Assembly (NCBI RefSeq): GCF_000189535.1
Contig: NC_015146.1
Span: 62,001-126,000 of the forward strand
Source: Pseudarthrobacter phenanthrenivorans Sphe3
GTDB lineage: Bacteria; Actinomycetota; Actinomycetes; Actinomycetales; Micrococcaceae
DNA: 64,000 nt
Direction: 5' to 3'
Both the position numbers and the translations under genes were made by a program. Below the pieces are notes generated by a model. The model was not told the DNA's origin. It searched no databases and was given only the letters and a program-made list of their open reading frames with translations. Shown here in pieces: positions 28,019 to 36,590 of this stretch (position 1 is its first letter; each line of letters starts with the position of its first letter).

Positions 28019-29691
28019 GAGATGTTTTCCTTCGACGCGGTTCCTGCGGAGTGTTCGGTGCGTTTGGCCAGCAGCTCGTCATAGGCGCTGATCGCCGGGA
28101 GCGGCCGCTTGTCTGGAGGGAGCCCGGCGATGACCGCCGCCGGGTCCATCAGCCGGCGCTGGGTCAGGCTGACAACTCGTTGCACTTTCGCTTCAGCATG
28201 AGCACCGCGATGACGGTCAGGACGGGACCCACCAGCAGGGATGCTGGAGGCATGTCGGCGGCCTTCAACCGCCACGACGTCGGCACTGACGGCACCTACT
28301 CCAAGGGCTGCGGTGATCCCTGCCTCGATGTCTTCGGCTTCCATCGATCGGTGCAGCAGCAGGACGTCAATCAGTTCACGGGTCCCCGCGGCATCACCGT
28401 TGACCCTGCGCGAGGCAGACCAGAAGGCGTCATGGGCGCTGGTGAAAGCACCCGACTCCCGCGCCCTGGCCAAAGCAGTGGAACCAGGCAAAGCGCCGGG
28501 CTTGGTCTTGAGGACCTCCAGATAATGGTCCAACTGGACCGACTGCCCGCCCTTGGCAATAATCCGCTGGTGCCGGGCCGCCACCGCGCGGCCGTCGAAC
28601 ACCACAACTTCGGATGCCCGCAATGAAACCCGGACCCGCCGACCGATGAACCGTGCTGGCACCGAGTACTTCACCATCCGCACGGTGATCATTGAGGACC
28701 GGTCCACTCTCGGGTTCAACACCAGACCGGGATCGAACTCGTCGGCCGGCAACGGTGCCAGGAACGGGCGCTCGGCGGCGAAGTCTTGGCCGATAGTGCG
28801 GATCCTGCCATCAATCCGCCGCTGATCGTCTTGAACCTCCCGGCTCCGGATCCAGTCGTTGAGCTCATCAAGGGACCTCGCCACGGGCATCGGGGTCAGC
28901 CGGTTGCGGCGGAACCAGCCCACCTCGCCCTCGACCCCGCCTTTCTCGTGAGCGCCGGCAAGACCTGGCTGGCAATAAAAGGCATCAAATCCATAGAACG
29001 AGCGAAACAACACCCACCGGTCATTCTCCAGGCGGTTCCGCCCCTGACCGAACACCACGGCCCTGACGGCACTGGTGAGGTTGTCATAGCGGATATGTTT
29101 GACCGGCACGCCGCCGATCTCGTTGAACGCCTCGACGTGGCCTTCCAGAAACGCTTCCTGGGCCTGGGTGGGGTAAATCCGGTGGATGGCTTTGCCGGAG
29201 TGAGAAAGCCGGAAGATGAACATGTGGCATTTCGTCTTTACCCCGTCCAGCACGATCCAGACTTCACCGAAGTCCACTTCCGCTTCCGCGCCCGGGGCGT
29301 GCTCCTGAGGAACAAATACCTCAACCCGGCGGTCGGCCTCCACATCGATCTGCGCCCGGCGGACCCGAACGTAGTCACGCACCGTCGAATACGACAACTC
29401 GTCCGCTCCATGCTCCTCGATGAGCCGGGCAAGAATCCTCCGGGCAGTGTGACGCTGCTTCCTCGGCGCCGTCGTGTCCTCGACGAGCATGGCGTCGATC
29501 GTCGGTTTATAAGGATCAAGCCGCGGCGAGGACCGTACAGGAGTTTTACGCTCTGGCGGGACCGGGGAACTTAACGCCTTACGCACGGTTTTCCGCGCCA
29601 CCTGGTGCCTGCGGGCAAGCTCCCGGATTGACGCGCCCTCCACCCGGGCATCCCTCCGAATCTGCGCGAACAACTCCACTCTTGACCCCAT
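28015..29691 (-). CDS. istA: IS21-family IstA transposase
   Basis: A 558-residue transposase with an N-terminal HTH (GASIRELARRHQVARKTVRK) and an rve-type DDE domain. The first Asp is in AEVDFGEVWIVLDG, the second in VKHIRYDNLTSAV and the Glu in EKGGVEGEVGWFRRN. A C-terminal beta-rich domain follows. It starts with ATG. The istA fragment at 5998-6151 is from a close relative. With an intact istB and both ends present, the element may be able to transpose. Confidence 0.93.
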   Translation of the reverse strand: MGSRVELFAQIRRDARVEGASIRELARRHQVARKTVRKALSSPVPPERKTPVRSSPRLDPYKPTIDAMLVEDTTAPRKQRHTARRILARLIEEHGADELSYSTVRDYVRVRRAQIDVEADRRVEVFVPQEHAPGAEAEVDFGEVWIVLDGVKTKCHMFIFRLSHSGKAIHRIYPTQAQEAFLEGHVEAFNEIGGVPVKHIRYDNLTSAVRAVVFGQGRNRLENDRWVLFRSFYGFDAFYCQPGLAGAHEKGGVEGEVGWFRRNRLTPMPVARSLDELNDWIRSREVQDDQRRIDGRIRTIGQDFAAERPFLAPLPADEFDPGLVLNPRVDRSSMITVRMVKYSVPARFIGRRVRVSLRASEVVVFDGRAVAARHQRIIAKGGQSVQLDHYLEVLKTKPGALPGSTALARARESGAFTSAHDAFWSASRRVNGDAAGTRELIDVLLLHRSMEAEDIEAGITAALGVGAVSADVVAVEGRRHASSIPAGGSRPDRHRGAHAEAKVQRVVSLTQRRLMDPAAVIAGLPPDKRPLPAISAYDELLAKRTEHSAGTASKENIS

Positions 29692-29824
29692 CCCGGCCCT
29701 CCCGTCGTCGATCCAACACTGGATGGATCAACGTTCACAGGTGGGTACCATTCAAGCCGTCATTAGGTTCGGCATGTCCGGCTGGTGGGTACCGTTCGGG
29801 CCGTCCTAGTGGGCTCCGATCAGA

Positions 29825-29941
29825 CTGTCATACTCACCGCCCTTCGTGAAATTATCGAAGAGCTGGGACTGAGCACCAAGCAAATTGTTTTACTCTCTCA
29901 AATCGAACCAATTGATACCCACGTAACCCGCTATCGAGTTT
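29825..29941 (+). pseudogene. Nudix hydrolase, 3' part
   Basis: TVILTALREIIEELGLSTKQ followed by IVLLSQIEPIDTHVTRYRV is the second half of the Nudix box and the next strand-helix of a CoA-pyrophosphatase-like protein. It continues the fragment at 24773-24934 and is cut at about 29942 by the second IS21-like element. Confidence 0.75.
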
Positions 29942-30215
29942 TGTTAACGCCAACCGAAAATGGGGCCAATAGTGCCAATTGAAAACGGGGCCACGGGGTT
30001 GTGGTTCTATTGTGCCGTACTGGCGGCGGGTTGGTTTTTGAGCCGGTAGCTGTTGCCTTTGAGGCTGATGACGTCGGCGTGGTGGACGATCCGGTCGATC
30101 ATGGCCGAGGCGATGGTCAGGTCTCCGAAGACGTCGCCCCAGCGAGCGAACGGGAGGTTCGAGGTCAGGATGAGGTGTGTCAAGGATGTGAGACAGTCGC
30201 GTAGTTTCTTTTCGG

Positions 30216-31100
30216 TCAGGCAGCAGCGGGAAGCTGTTGGTTTCTGGTTGTGAAGTTGGCCATAGCCGTCGCCGGCCGCAGGCCTTCGTTGTTGGTGTGA
30301 GGCCGCCAGCGGTTGTAGAACACTTCGATGTAGCGCATAGTGGCCAGTCTGGCGTCCTGGCGGGTGGTGAAGCTGTGGTGATGGTAAAACTCGTTTTTCA
30401 GCGATGAGAACAGCGATTCCGCCACGGCATTATCCCAGCACACCCCGGTGGCGCCCATGGATTGGCGGATGTTATTCCCGGCGCACCAGGCGCCCATTTC
30501 GCGTGACGTGTACTGCGTTCCATGATCACTGTGGAAAATCGCGTTGGGACTCAAATGGCCGCGGTCTCTGGCCATCGTCAGGGCCCCGGTGACCAGCGAA
30601 GCGCGCATGTGTTCAGCCATAGCCCAGCCGACGACCATGCGGGTGCACAGGTCGATGACGGTGGCCAGGTAGAGCCATCCCTCGTCAGTGCGCAGGTAGG
30701 TGATGTCTCCGACCAGGCGCGTTCCGGGTGCTTCTGCTGTGAAGTCCCGGCCGATGAGGTCCGCGAAGACCTTGTCCGGATCTGAGGGGATGGTGGTGCG
30801 CTTGAAGGCGCGCATCCGCTTGGCGACCCACCCGTTCTCGGCCATAATCCCGGCCACGGTACCCACTGAAACCTCGATGCCGGCGGCGGCCAATTTGGTG
30901 TGGACCATGCGGTGGCCGAAGATCCCGTCGGAGGAATCGAAGACGGTCTTCACCTGATCGGTCAGCTCCCGGCGACGGAGCGCGGTCGGGGTTTCTGCGG
31001 CGTCCAGCCACCGGTAATACGTGGCCCGTGGGAGATCAAGCTGACGGCACATCCAGGCCACCGGGAAGTCGGCGTTCTTCTCCTGAACAACTCGGTACAA
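30216..31100 (-). CDS. IS3-family transposase OrfB (intact)
   Basis: A 294-residue protein with an HTH_21-like segment, then an rve integrase domain with Asp (VGDITYLRTDEG), Asp (FHSDHGTQYTS) and Glu (DNAVAESLFSSLKNE). The complete C-terminus (TTRQDARLATMRYIEVFYNR) is missing from the other three copies. It starts with TTG (LYRVVQEKNADFPVAW) and is normally produced as an OrfAB fusion by -1 frameshifting at the A6G run in orfA. It could act in trans on the deleted copies. Confidence 0.93.
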   Translation of the reverse strand: MYRVVQEKNADFPVAWMCRQLDLPRATYYRWLDAAETPTALRRRELTDQVKTVFDSSDGIFGHRMVHTKLAAAGIEVSVGTVAGIMAENGWVAKRMRAFKRTTIPSDPDKVFADLIGRDFTAEAPGTRLVGDITYLRTDEGWLYLATVIDLCTRMVVGWAMAEHMRASLVTGALTMARDRGHLSPNAIFHSDHGTQYTSREMGAWCAGNNIRQSMGATGVCWDNAVAESLFSSLKNEFYHHHSFTTRQDARLATMRYIEVFYNRWRPHTNNEGLRPATAMANFTTRNQQLPAAA

Positions 31101-31105
31101 GTCCT

Positions 31106-31396
31106 CTACCGTTGTTCTTTGGCGAAGAACGCCGAAACTTTTTTCAGGAAATCGTTCTCCCTCTCCAGCTCGCGCAGCCGTGCCTCCAAAGCCTTGTATT
31201 TCGCAGGATCCACCGGATCATCCGGTTTGCCGCCGCCCTCCGTTTGCCCTTCACGGGACAGTCGCACCCAGCGTTTCAACGCGGTAACGGAAATGCCGAG
31301 CTCCGGAGCGACAGAGGCGGGTGAACGCCCAGATGAAACCACGAGCTCAACGGCATCAGCCTTGAACTCATCGGAATAGGTAAGTCGAGCAGACAT
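31106..31396 (-). CDS. IS3-family transposase OrfA (copy 3)
   Basis: Identical in sequence to OrfA of copies 2 and 4: an HTH_Tnp_1 domain followed by a leucine-rich coiled coil. A frame -1 slip on the A6G run near its 3' end joins it to OrfB. The start is taken as the ATG two codons inside the longer TTG frame. Confidence 0.9.
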   Translation of the reverse strand: MSARLTYSDEFKADAVELVVSSGRSPASVAPELGISVTALKRWVRLSREGQTEGGGKPDDPVDPAKYKALEARLRELERENDFLKKVSAFFAKEQR

Positions 31397-32346
31397 GAGC
31401 ACAATCCTTTCAAACTGTGTCTCACATCAGTAGTACACCTCAGGATCATGGACGCGTGTTCATAGCGGCTCGAGACCTGTCAGCGACGGTCGAAAACTGA
31501 GCCATTTCGTGGGCTTGGCGTCTAGTGGTCGTTGCAACACCTGAGCTTTTAGGAGTTGCAATTGGCAGATATGAAACGACCACGAAAGTCACGGGGTGCC
31601 CCTCCAAAGAACGCTGCACGGGCTCACTATGATCAGCTGATGAAACAGGGAATGGGCAATTCCGAAGCGTGCCGAATCGTCGGAATCAGCCGTAGTTCCG
31701 GCACTCGATGGCGGCACGGCCACTCAGTTGTTCTGAAGTCCGGCGACGTCAAAAAGATCGCTCCTATCTCCCGTCTTAGACCAGCCGCGATTTCTGCCCG
31801 ATTTCTCTCCGAGTCCGAACGGATCACGATCGCCGACCTCCTGCATGCCGGGCGGAGCATTCGCGCTATCGCAATGGAACTCGGGCGCAGTCCTTCAACT
31901 GTGAGCAGAGAGATTCGCCGGAATATTCACGAGCCCTCTGGCAACTACCGTCCGCGGACGGCCCAGCGCAGCGCCGAACGTAGACGGAGCCGCCAGCGGA
32001 CCGGGAAGATCGCGGCCAACCCGGCGCTGCAGGAGTTCGTGCGTGAACATCTGAAGCAACGCTGGAGTCCCCGCCAGATCAGCAACCGTCTACGCGCTAA
32101 TTTCCCGGGACAACCCGAGATGCACGTCGTGCCCGAGACTGTTTATCAAGCTCTCTATGGGCGTGGAAGCCTGGATTTGGCCGTGGACCCTGCAGTCTCG
32201 CTGCGCAGCGGTCGGACTGGCCGCCGGCCGCGCCGCCGAAAGGAGCACCGGACCAGGCGTTTCCCGGACATGGTGATGATCCGGGACAGGCCCGCGGAAG
32301 TCATCGGCAGACTAGTACCGGGGCATTGGGAATCTCAATGTTTCTG

Positions 32347-33549
32347 TCAAGCCGCCTGAGCGGTGATGCGTGGCATTGGTTCCTGGTAGATGGTGTGGTC
32401 ACGGAGCATCGCCCAGAGGACGTTGATGCGACGTCTGGCGAGGGCGATGAGGGCCTGTTTATGCGACTTTCCTTCTCCGCGCTTCCGGTCGTAATAGGTT
32501 CTTGAGGCCGCGCTGTTCTTCAAGCTGGAGAGGGCGGCGAGGTAACAGGTCCGCAGGAGCCTGCGGTTAAAGCGACGTGGTCGGTGCAGGTTCCCGCTGA
32601 TTCGTCCGGAATCGCGCGGGACGGGAGCCAGCCCCGCGACGCTGGCGAGCCGGTCGACTGAGTCAAACGCGTCCAGGTTGCCGCCGATGTTCGCGAGAAA
32701 AGTAGCTGCGAGTACGGGGCCGAAGCCCGGCATGGTGAGCAAAACATCGGCGCTGTCGTGCTTCCCGAACAGGTCCGTGATCTGGGCATCGATGCCGGCG
32801 ATCTCCGCATCGAGAGTGCTGATTTGCCCGGCCAGCCGGACGACCAGGGCAGAGCCTGTGGTCTGAGTTGGCAGTACGGTGTGCTGGGAGTTTGCGGCTA
32901 TCAGTGCCTTCTCTGCCATCTTGGCACTATTGCGGCAGCCGCGTTTCCTCAGCCAACCGGTGAGCCGAGCTAGTCCGATCCGCCGGATGCCCTCGGGTGT
33001 CTGGTAGCCGCCCAGGAGGACCAGGGGCGCCTGTTTGGAGTAGTCGAACGCACGCTCGAGAGCCGGGAAATATTCCAGCAAGGTGGCGCGGAGCCTGTTG
33101 ATCGCCCGGACACGGTCGCAGATCAGATCCGTACGGCGGGCGGTGAGGAGCCGCAGGTCAACGCTGATCTGGTCCGTGCGGCGGACTGGTTGGAGGTCCG
33201 TGCGCATCCGTGCCTGGTCAGCGATGATCCTGGCATCTTTCGCGTCGGTCTTGCCATCTCCGCGGTAGGTCTCCGCAGCGTGATGCACGATCCGTCCAGG
33301 TATATAGAGCAGTTGCTGGGCGTGCGCGGCCAACAACTCGATCAACAGGGCCGCTCCGCCGGAATTCAGATCCGTGGCCCAGCAGACTTCGCCCCCGGCC
33401 GCGATCTCCGCGATCGTGGCTATGAGTTCGAGCACTGCGTTTTCGTCGTTCTCGACCCGTTTCGAGAGCAGCACGGTCCCCGTCTGATCGATCACGACGC
33501 AATGATGTGCTCTTTTGCCTGAGTCGATTCCTACCCAGAATGCCGGCAT
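32347..33549 (-). CDS. IS110-family transposase (DEDD)
   Basis: A 400-residue protein with an N-terminal RuvC-like DEDD domain. The first Asp is in WVGIDSGKRAHHCVV, and the later acidic pair is in GDGKTDAKDARIIADQARM. The C-terminal transposase_20 domain has the helix-hairpin-like LLTMPGFGPVLAATFLANIG and the conserved AGLAPVPRDSGRI with the catalytic Ser region. The family recombines double-stranded DNA under the direction of a bridge RNA. It starts with ATG at 33549 and reads away from the left end that encodes the candidate RNA. Confidence 0.92.
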   Translation of the reverse strand: MPAFWVGIDSGKRAHHCVVIDQTGTVLLSKRVENDENAVLELIATIAEIAAGGEVCWATDLNSGGAALLIELLAAHAQQLLYIPGRIVHHAAETYRGDGKTDAKDARIIADQARMRTDLQPVRRTDQISVDLRLLTARRTDLICDRVRAINRLRATLLEYFPALERAFDYSKQAPLVLLGGYQTPEGIRRIGLARLTGWLRKRGCRNSAKMAEKALIAANSQHTVLPTQTTGSALVVRLAGQISTLDAEIAGIDAQITDLFGKHDSADVLLTMPGFGPVLAATFLANIGGNLDAFDSVDRLASVAGLAPVPRDSGRISGNLHRPRRFNRRLLRTCYLAALSSLKNSAASRTYYDRKRGEGKSHKQALIALARRRINVLWAMLRDHTIYQEPMPRITAQAA

Positions 33550-33599
33550 GTTCAGTCTCCTTCGATCAGCTCCAATTTCGGTTGGCCCTGTCGATAACT

Positions 33600-33725
33600 A
33601 CGCCGGCACGTCCTTACCCAACGATCAATGTCGTAATTCTCAATCAGCGGTCGAGTCATCGGCGGGCAGCGGGCGGCCATTCCCAGTGAGCCATCCAAGC
33701 GGCAGGGCGACCTAGGCCATACCCG
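33600..33725 (-). ncRNA. Candidate IS110 bridge RNA (target- and donor-binding loops)
   Basis: Read on the minus strand, 5' to 3', four guide-like segments occur in order. Segment 33714-33706 (UAGGUCGCC) matches the left target 33798-33790 with one G:T wobble. Segment 33688-33680 (CACUGGGAA) pairs with the right target 32324-32332 with one mismatch. Segment 33644-33638 (AUUGAGA) equals the right end of the element, 32339-32333. Segment 33617-33611 (GUAAGGA) pairs with the left end, 33782-33788. The two target segments are closed by GGCC/GGCC. This is the order and strand logic of the IS621 bridge RNA. The RNA limits are estimates. Confidence 0.7.
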
Positions 33726-34372
33726 CCACCCGAGGGTGATCGAAACACTACGACAGCTCCGAAATCACCCACAACAAAATCGTAAGGAGGGCGATCTAAT
33801 AATTGGGAAGGGCGGCCGCTCGGCCATCGCCACACTGGTCGAACGAACCACTCGCTTCATCATCCTCGTGCACCTGGCAGGAAACCGTGGTGCTGAGAAT
33901 CTGCGCGATCGGCTAGCTGATTCGATGAACCCGCTCCCGCCGCACCTGCGCCGTTCTTTGACCTGGGATCAGGGGACTGAAATGGCTTGCCACCAGAGTT
34001 TTACGCGGCAGACGCTGATTCCGGTCTATTTCTGTGATCCCGCGAGCCCCTGGCAGCGCGGCTCAAACGAGAACACTAATGGCCTGCTCCGGCAGTACTT
34101 CCCGAAAGGAACAGACCTCGGCGTCCACAGCCCCGAACACCTCACGACGGTCGCCGCTGAACTCAACCGCAGACCACGCGAAATCCTGGGTTGGCAGAGT
34201 CCCGTAGAGCACCTGGCTAGACTGACTTCACCGGCGACCGAACCATAAATTGTTGCAACGACCGCTGAACTCCGCCGCCGTCACTATGGCTCAGTTTTCG
34301 ACCGTCACCGACAAGACCAGCTGGAAGAACAGGTTCGCCGCGTCCTGATCGAACGGGATATAGCCGACTTCA

Positions 34373-34402
34373 TCGACCTATGCGGACATCCGCATAGGTC
34401 GA
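34373..34402. repeat. Perfect palindrome with 14-bp arms
   Basis: Arms 34373-34386 and 34389-34402 are exact complements with a 2-bp centre (TCGACCTATGCGGA and its inverse). The palindrome lies at the junction between the truncated istB and the IS256 remnant. It may mark a rearrangement junction or part of a mobile-element end. Confidence 0.8.
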
Positions 34403-35329
34403 TCTATGCCGAGCCCGCGACTATGCCGAGGCGGGAGTGTCTGAATAACGGTGGATCCGGGGTTGGCCTGACACGCCGGGCGGTGCCTGGCGGGGAGGAC
34501 TGATCATGAGCGAAACCATGGATCCCATGGCGACTGATGTGGATCAGCAAGAGTTAGCGCAGCAGCTCCTGGCACAGTCCAGGGAGCAGGGAATCGAGCT
34601 CGTCGGCCCGGGCGGGCTGTTGAACCGGTTGACGAAGAATGTCCTGGAGACCGCTCTGGAAGCGGAGATGGACGAGCACCTCGGTTACGGCAAACACGAC
34701 GTGTCCGGCCGCGGCAGCGGGAACTCCCGCAACGGCACCCGCACCAAGACCGTCATGACCGAGATTGGACCGGTGGAGATCGAGGTGCCGCGGGACACAG
34801 GATCGACGTTCGACCCGCAGATCGTGAAGAAACGACAGCGGCGGCTGACGGGCGTCGACGAGATCGTGTTGTCGCTGAGCGCGAAGGGCCTCACCACCGG
34901 GGAGATCGCTGCGCACTTCGGCGAGGTCTTCGGTGCCCGGGTCTCCAAGGACACCATCTCGCGCATCACGGAGAAGGTCATCGCCGAGATGACCGAGTGG
35001 CAGAACCGGCCCCTGGACCGGGTCTTTCCGGTGGTATTCATCGACGCTATCCACGTCAAGGTCCGGGACGGGCAGGTCACGAACCGGCCGGTCTACGTCG
35101 CGATCGGAGTCAGCGTCAACGGAGAACGCGACATCCTCGGCCTGTGGGCCGGGGACGGCGGCGAAGGGGCGAAGTTCTGGCTCTCGGTGCTGACTGAAAT
35201 CAAGAACCGGGGCGTCGAGGACGTCTGCATCACGGTCTGCGACGGGCTCAAAGGCCTACCCGAGGCCATAAACGCCGTGTGGGAGTTTGCTGTGGTCCAG
35301 ACCTGCATCGTGCACCTGATCCGCAACAC
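34403..35329 (+). mobile_element. IS256-family element 2, right part lost to IS3 copy 4
   Basis: It consists of the upstream region plus the transposase from 34506. It is a different IS256 member from element 1, with clearly different sequence, and is cut at 35329 by IS3 copy 4. The exact left terminus was not resolved. Confidence 0.75.
34506..35329 (+). pseudogene. IS256-family transposase 2, truncated
   Basis: The N-terminal two thirds of a mutator-type transposase: RRLTGVDEIVLSLSAKGLTT, the first Asp (VVFIDAIHVKVRDG), the second Asp (TVCDGLKGLPEAI) and QTCIVHLIRNT, after which IS3 sequence begins. The catalytic Glu region is missing. The ATG at 34506 follows GGGGAGGACTGATC. Confidence 0.9.
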
Positions 35330-35375
35330 TGAGGTGTACTACTGATGTGAGACACAGTTTGAAAGGATTGTGCTC

Positions 35376-35666
35376 ATGTCTGCTCGACTTACCTATTCCG
35401 ATGAGTTCAAGGCTGATGCCGTTGAGCTCGTGGTTTCATCTGGGCGTTCACCCGCCTCTGTCGCTCCGGAGCTCGGCATTTCCGTTACCGCGTTGAAACG
35501 CTGGGTGCGACTGTCCCGTGAAGGGCAAACGGAGGGCGGCGGCAAACCGGATGATCCGGTGGATCCTGCGAAATACAAGGCTTTGGAGGCACGGCTGCGC
35601 GAGCTGGAGAGGGAGAACGATTTCCTGAAAAAAGTTTCGGCGTTCTTCGCCAAAGAACAACGGTAG
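35376..35666 (+). CDS. IS3-family transposase OrfA (copy 4)
   Basis: Same protein as the other OrfA copies: an HTH_Tnp_1 domain plus coiled coil, with the A6G frameshift run near the 3' end. The gene itself is intact, although its partner orfB is not. Confidence 0.9.
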   Translation: MSARLTYSDEFKADAVELVVSSGRSPASVAPELGISVTALKRWVRLSREGQTEGGGKPDDPVDPAKYKALEARLRELERENDFLKKVSAFFAKEQR

Positions 35667-35671
35667 AGGAC

Positions 35672-36545
35672 TTGTACCGAGTTGTTCAGGAGAAGAACGC
35701 CGACTTCCCGGTGGCCTGGATGTGCCGTCAGCTTGATCTCCCACGGGCCACGTATTACCGGTGGCTGGACGCCGCAGAAACCCCGACCGCGCTCCGTCGC
35801 CGGGAGCTGACCGATCAGGTGAAGACCGTCTTCGATTCCTCCGACGGGATCTTCGGCCACCGCATGGTCCACACCAAATTGGCCGCCGCCGGCATCGAGG
35901 TTTCAGTGGGTACCGTGGCCGGGATTATGGCCGAGAACGGGTGGGTCGCCAAGCGGATGCGCGCCTTCAAGCGCACCACCATCCCCTCAGATCCGGACAA
36001 GGTCTTCGCGGACCTCATCGGCCGGGACTTCACAGCAGAAGCACCCGGAACGCGCCTGGTCGGAGACATCACCTACCTGCGCACTGACGAGGGATGGCTC
36101 TACCTGGCCACCGTCATCGACCTGTGCACCCGCATGGTCGTCGGCTGGGCTATGGCTGAACACATGCGCGCTTCGCTGGTCACCGGGGCCCTGACGATGG
36201 CCAGAGACCGCGGCCATTTGAGTCCCAACGCGATTTTCCACAGTGATCATGGAACGCAGTACACGTCACGCGAAATGGGCGCCTGGTGCGCCGGGAATAA
36301 CATCCGCCAATCCATGGGCGCCACCGGGGTGTGCTGGGATAATGCCGTGGCGGAATCGCTGTTCTCATCGCTGAAAAACGAGTTTTACCATCACCACCCG
36401 CCAGGACGCCAGACTGGCCACTATGCGCTACATCGAAGTGTTCTACAACCGCTGGCGGCCTCACACCAACAACGAAGGCCTGCCGCCGGCGACGGCTATG
36501 GCCAACTTCACAACCAGAAACCAACAGCTTCCCGCTGCTGCCTGA
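35672..36545 (+). pseudogene. IS3-family transposase OrfB (copy 4), frameshifted
   Basis: Intact through all DDE residues, then shifted by the 11-bp deletion near 36397. The shifted frame passes the original stop and continues to 36694 in flanking DNA. Apart from the deletion and a small difference in the C-terminal codons it matches copy 3. Confidence 0.9.
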
Positions 36546-36590
36546 CCGAAAAGAAACTACGCGACTGTCTCACATCCTTGACACACCTCA

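Larger units (their letters stand above)
24967..29822. mobile_element. IS21-like element carrying merR-merA as passenger genes
   Basis: Perfect 39-bp inverted repeats bound the unit at 24967-25005 and 29784-29822. They begin TGATCGGAGCCCACTAGG and end with the complementary CA, as in IS21-family elements. A second, similar repeat lies inside the right end at 29738-29770. The unit contains merR, merA, istB and istA. It splits a Nudix gene whose halves lie on both sides. No flanking target duplication was found, and 32 bp of unexplained sequence (24935-24966) lie between the Nudix half and the left repeat. Confidence 0.75.
30171..31442 (-). mobile_element. IS3-family element, copy 3 (intact, 1272 bp)
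   Basis: The only copy with a full-length orfB. The ends are TGAGGTGTGTCAAGG and its counterpart ...GTAGTACACCTCA. The 3-bp target duplication GGA flanks it (30168-30170 and 31443-31445). It is inserted in istB. Confidence 0.95.
32333..33789 (-). mobile_element. IS110-family element inserted in the IS30 transposase gene
   Basis: A 1457-bp insertion bounded by the restored IS30 sequence (GGGAA at 32328-32332 and GGCGATC at 33790-33796). There are no inverted repeats or clear target duplication, as is usual for IS110. It contains one transposase gene on the minus strand and, upstream of that gene, about 240 bp of non-coding left end. Confidence 0.92.
31562..34248 (+). pseudogene. IS30-family transposase, split by IS110
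   Basis: The first 257 codons (31562-32332) hold the HTH_38 region (RAIAMELGRSPSTVSREIRR) up to PGHWE. The last 153 codons (33790-34248) continue with GDLIIGKGGRSAIATLVERT, the second Asp in LTWDQGTEMACH and the Glu in RGSNENTNGLLRQYFPKGTD. The two parts join exactly in frame when the IS110 is removed, to give a 409-residue protein. The start is probably TTG 31562 (AGGAG six bases upstream) or ATG 31571. Confidence 0.92.
31478..34313 (+). mobile_element. IS30-family element inserted in istB, itself interrupted by IS110
   Basis: The terminal inverted repeats share the block GACGGTCGAAAACTGAGCCA (left end 31478, right end 34313). The target duplication AGACC is at 31473-31477 and 34314-34318. 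Without the IS110 insertion (32333-33789) the element would be about 1380 bp. Confidence 0.92.
29942..34372 (-). mobile_element. Second IS21-like element (istB end only), broken by IS3, IS30 and IS110
   Basis: The end begins TGTTAACGCCAACCGAAAAT at 29942 and has a second related repeat (CAATTGAAAACGGGGCC near 29977), the multiple-end-repeat layout of IS21 elements. The istB coding sequence is distributed over 30007-30170, 31446-31477 and 34319-34372. The istA part is missing; the sequence changes near 34373 to a palindrome and an IS256. Confidence 0.7.
30007..34372 (-). pseudogene. istB: istB, interrupted twice and truncated
   Basis: Read on the minus strand from 34372: VDEVGYIPFDQDAANLFFQL, then after the IS30 insertion SSRYEHASMI, then after the IS3 insertion LTSNLPFARWGDVFGDLTIA and onward to the stop at 30007. 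Removing IS30 (with one AGACC copy) and IS3 (with one GGA copy) restores a continuous frame. The N-terminal half with Walker A is missing. Confidence 0.85.
35330..36590 (+). mobile_element. IS3-family element, copy 4 (11-bp deletion in orfB)
   Basis: 1261 bp, same orientation as copies 1 and 2 and with the same 11-bp deletion. The left flank is IS256-2 (CAC) and the right flank is the zinc-ribbon integrase gene of module A (CAT), so no target duplication is present. Confidence 0.95.
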
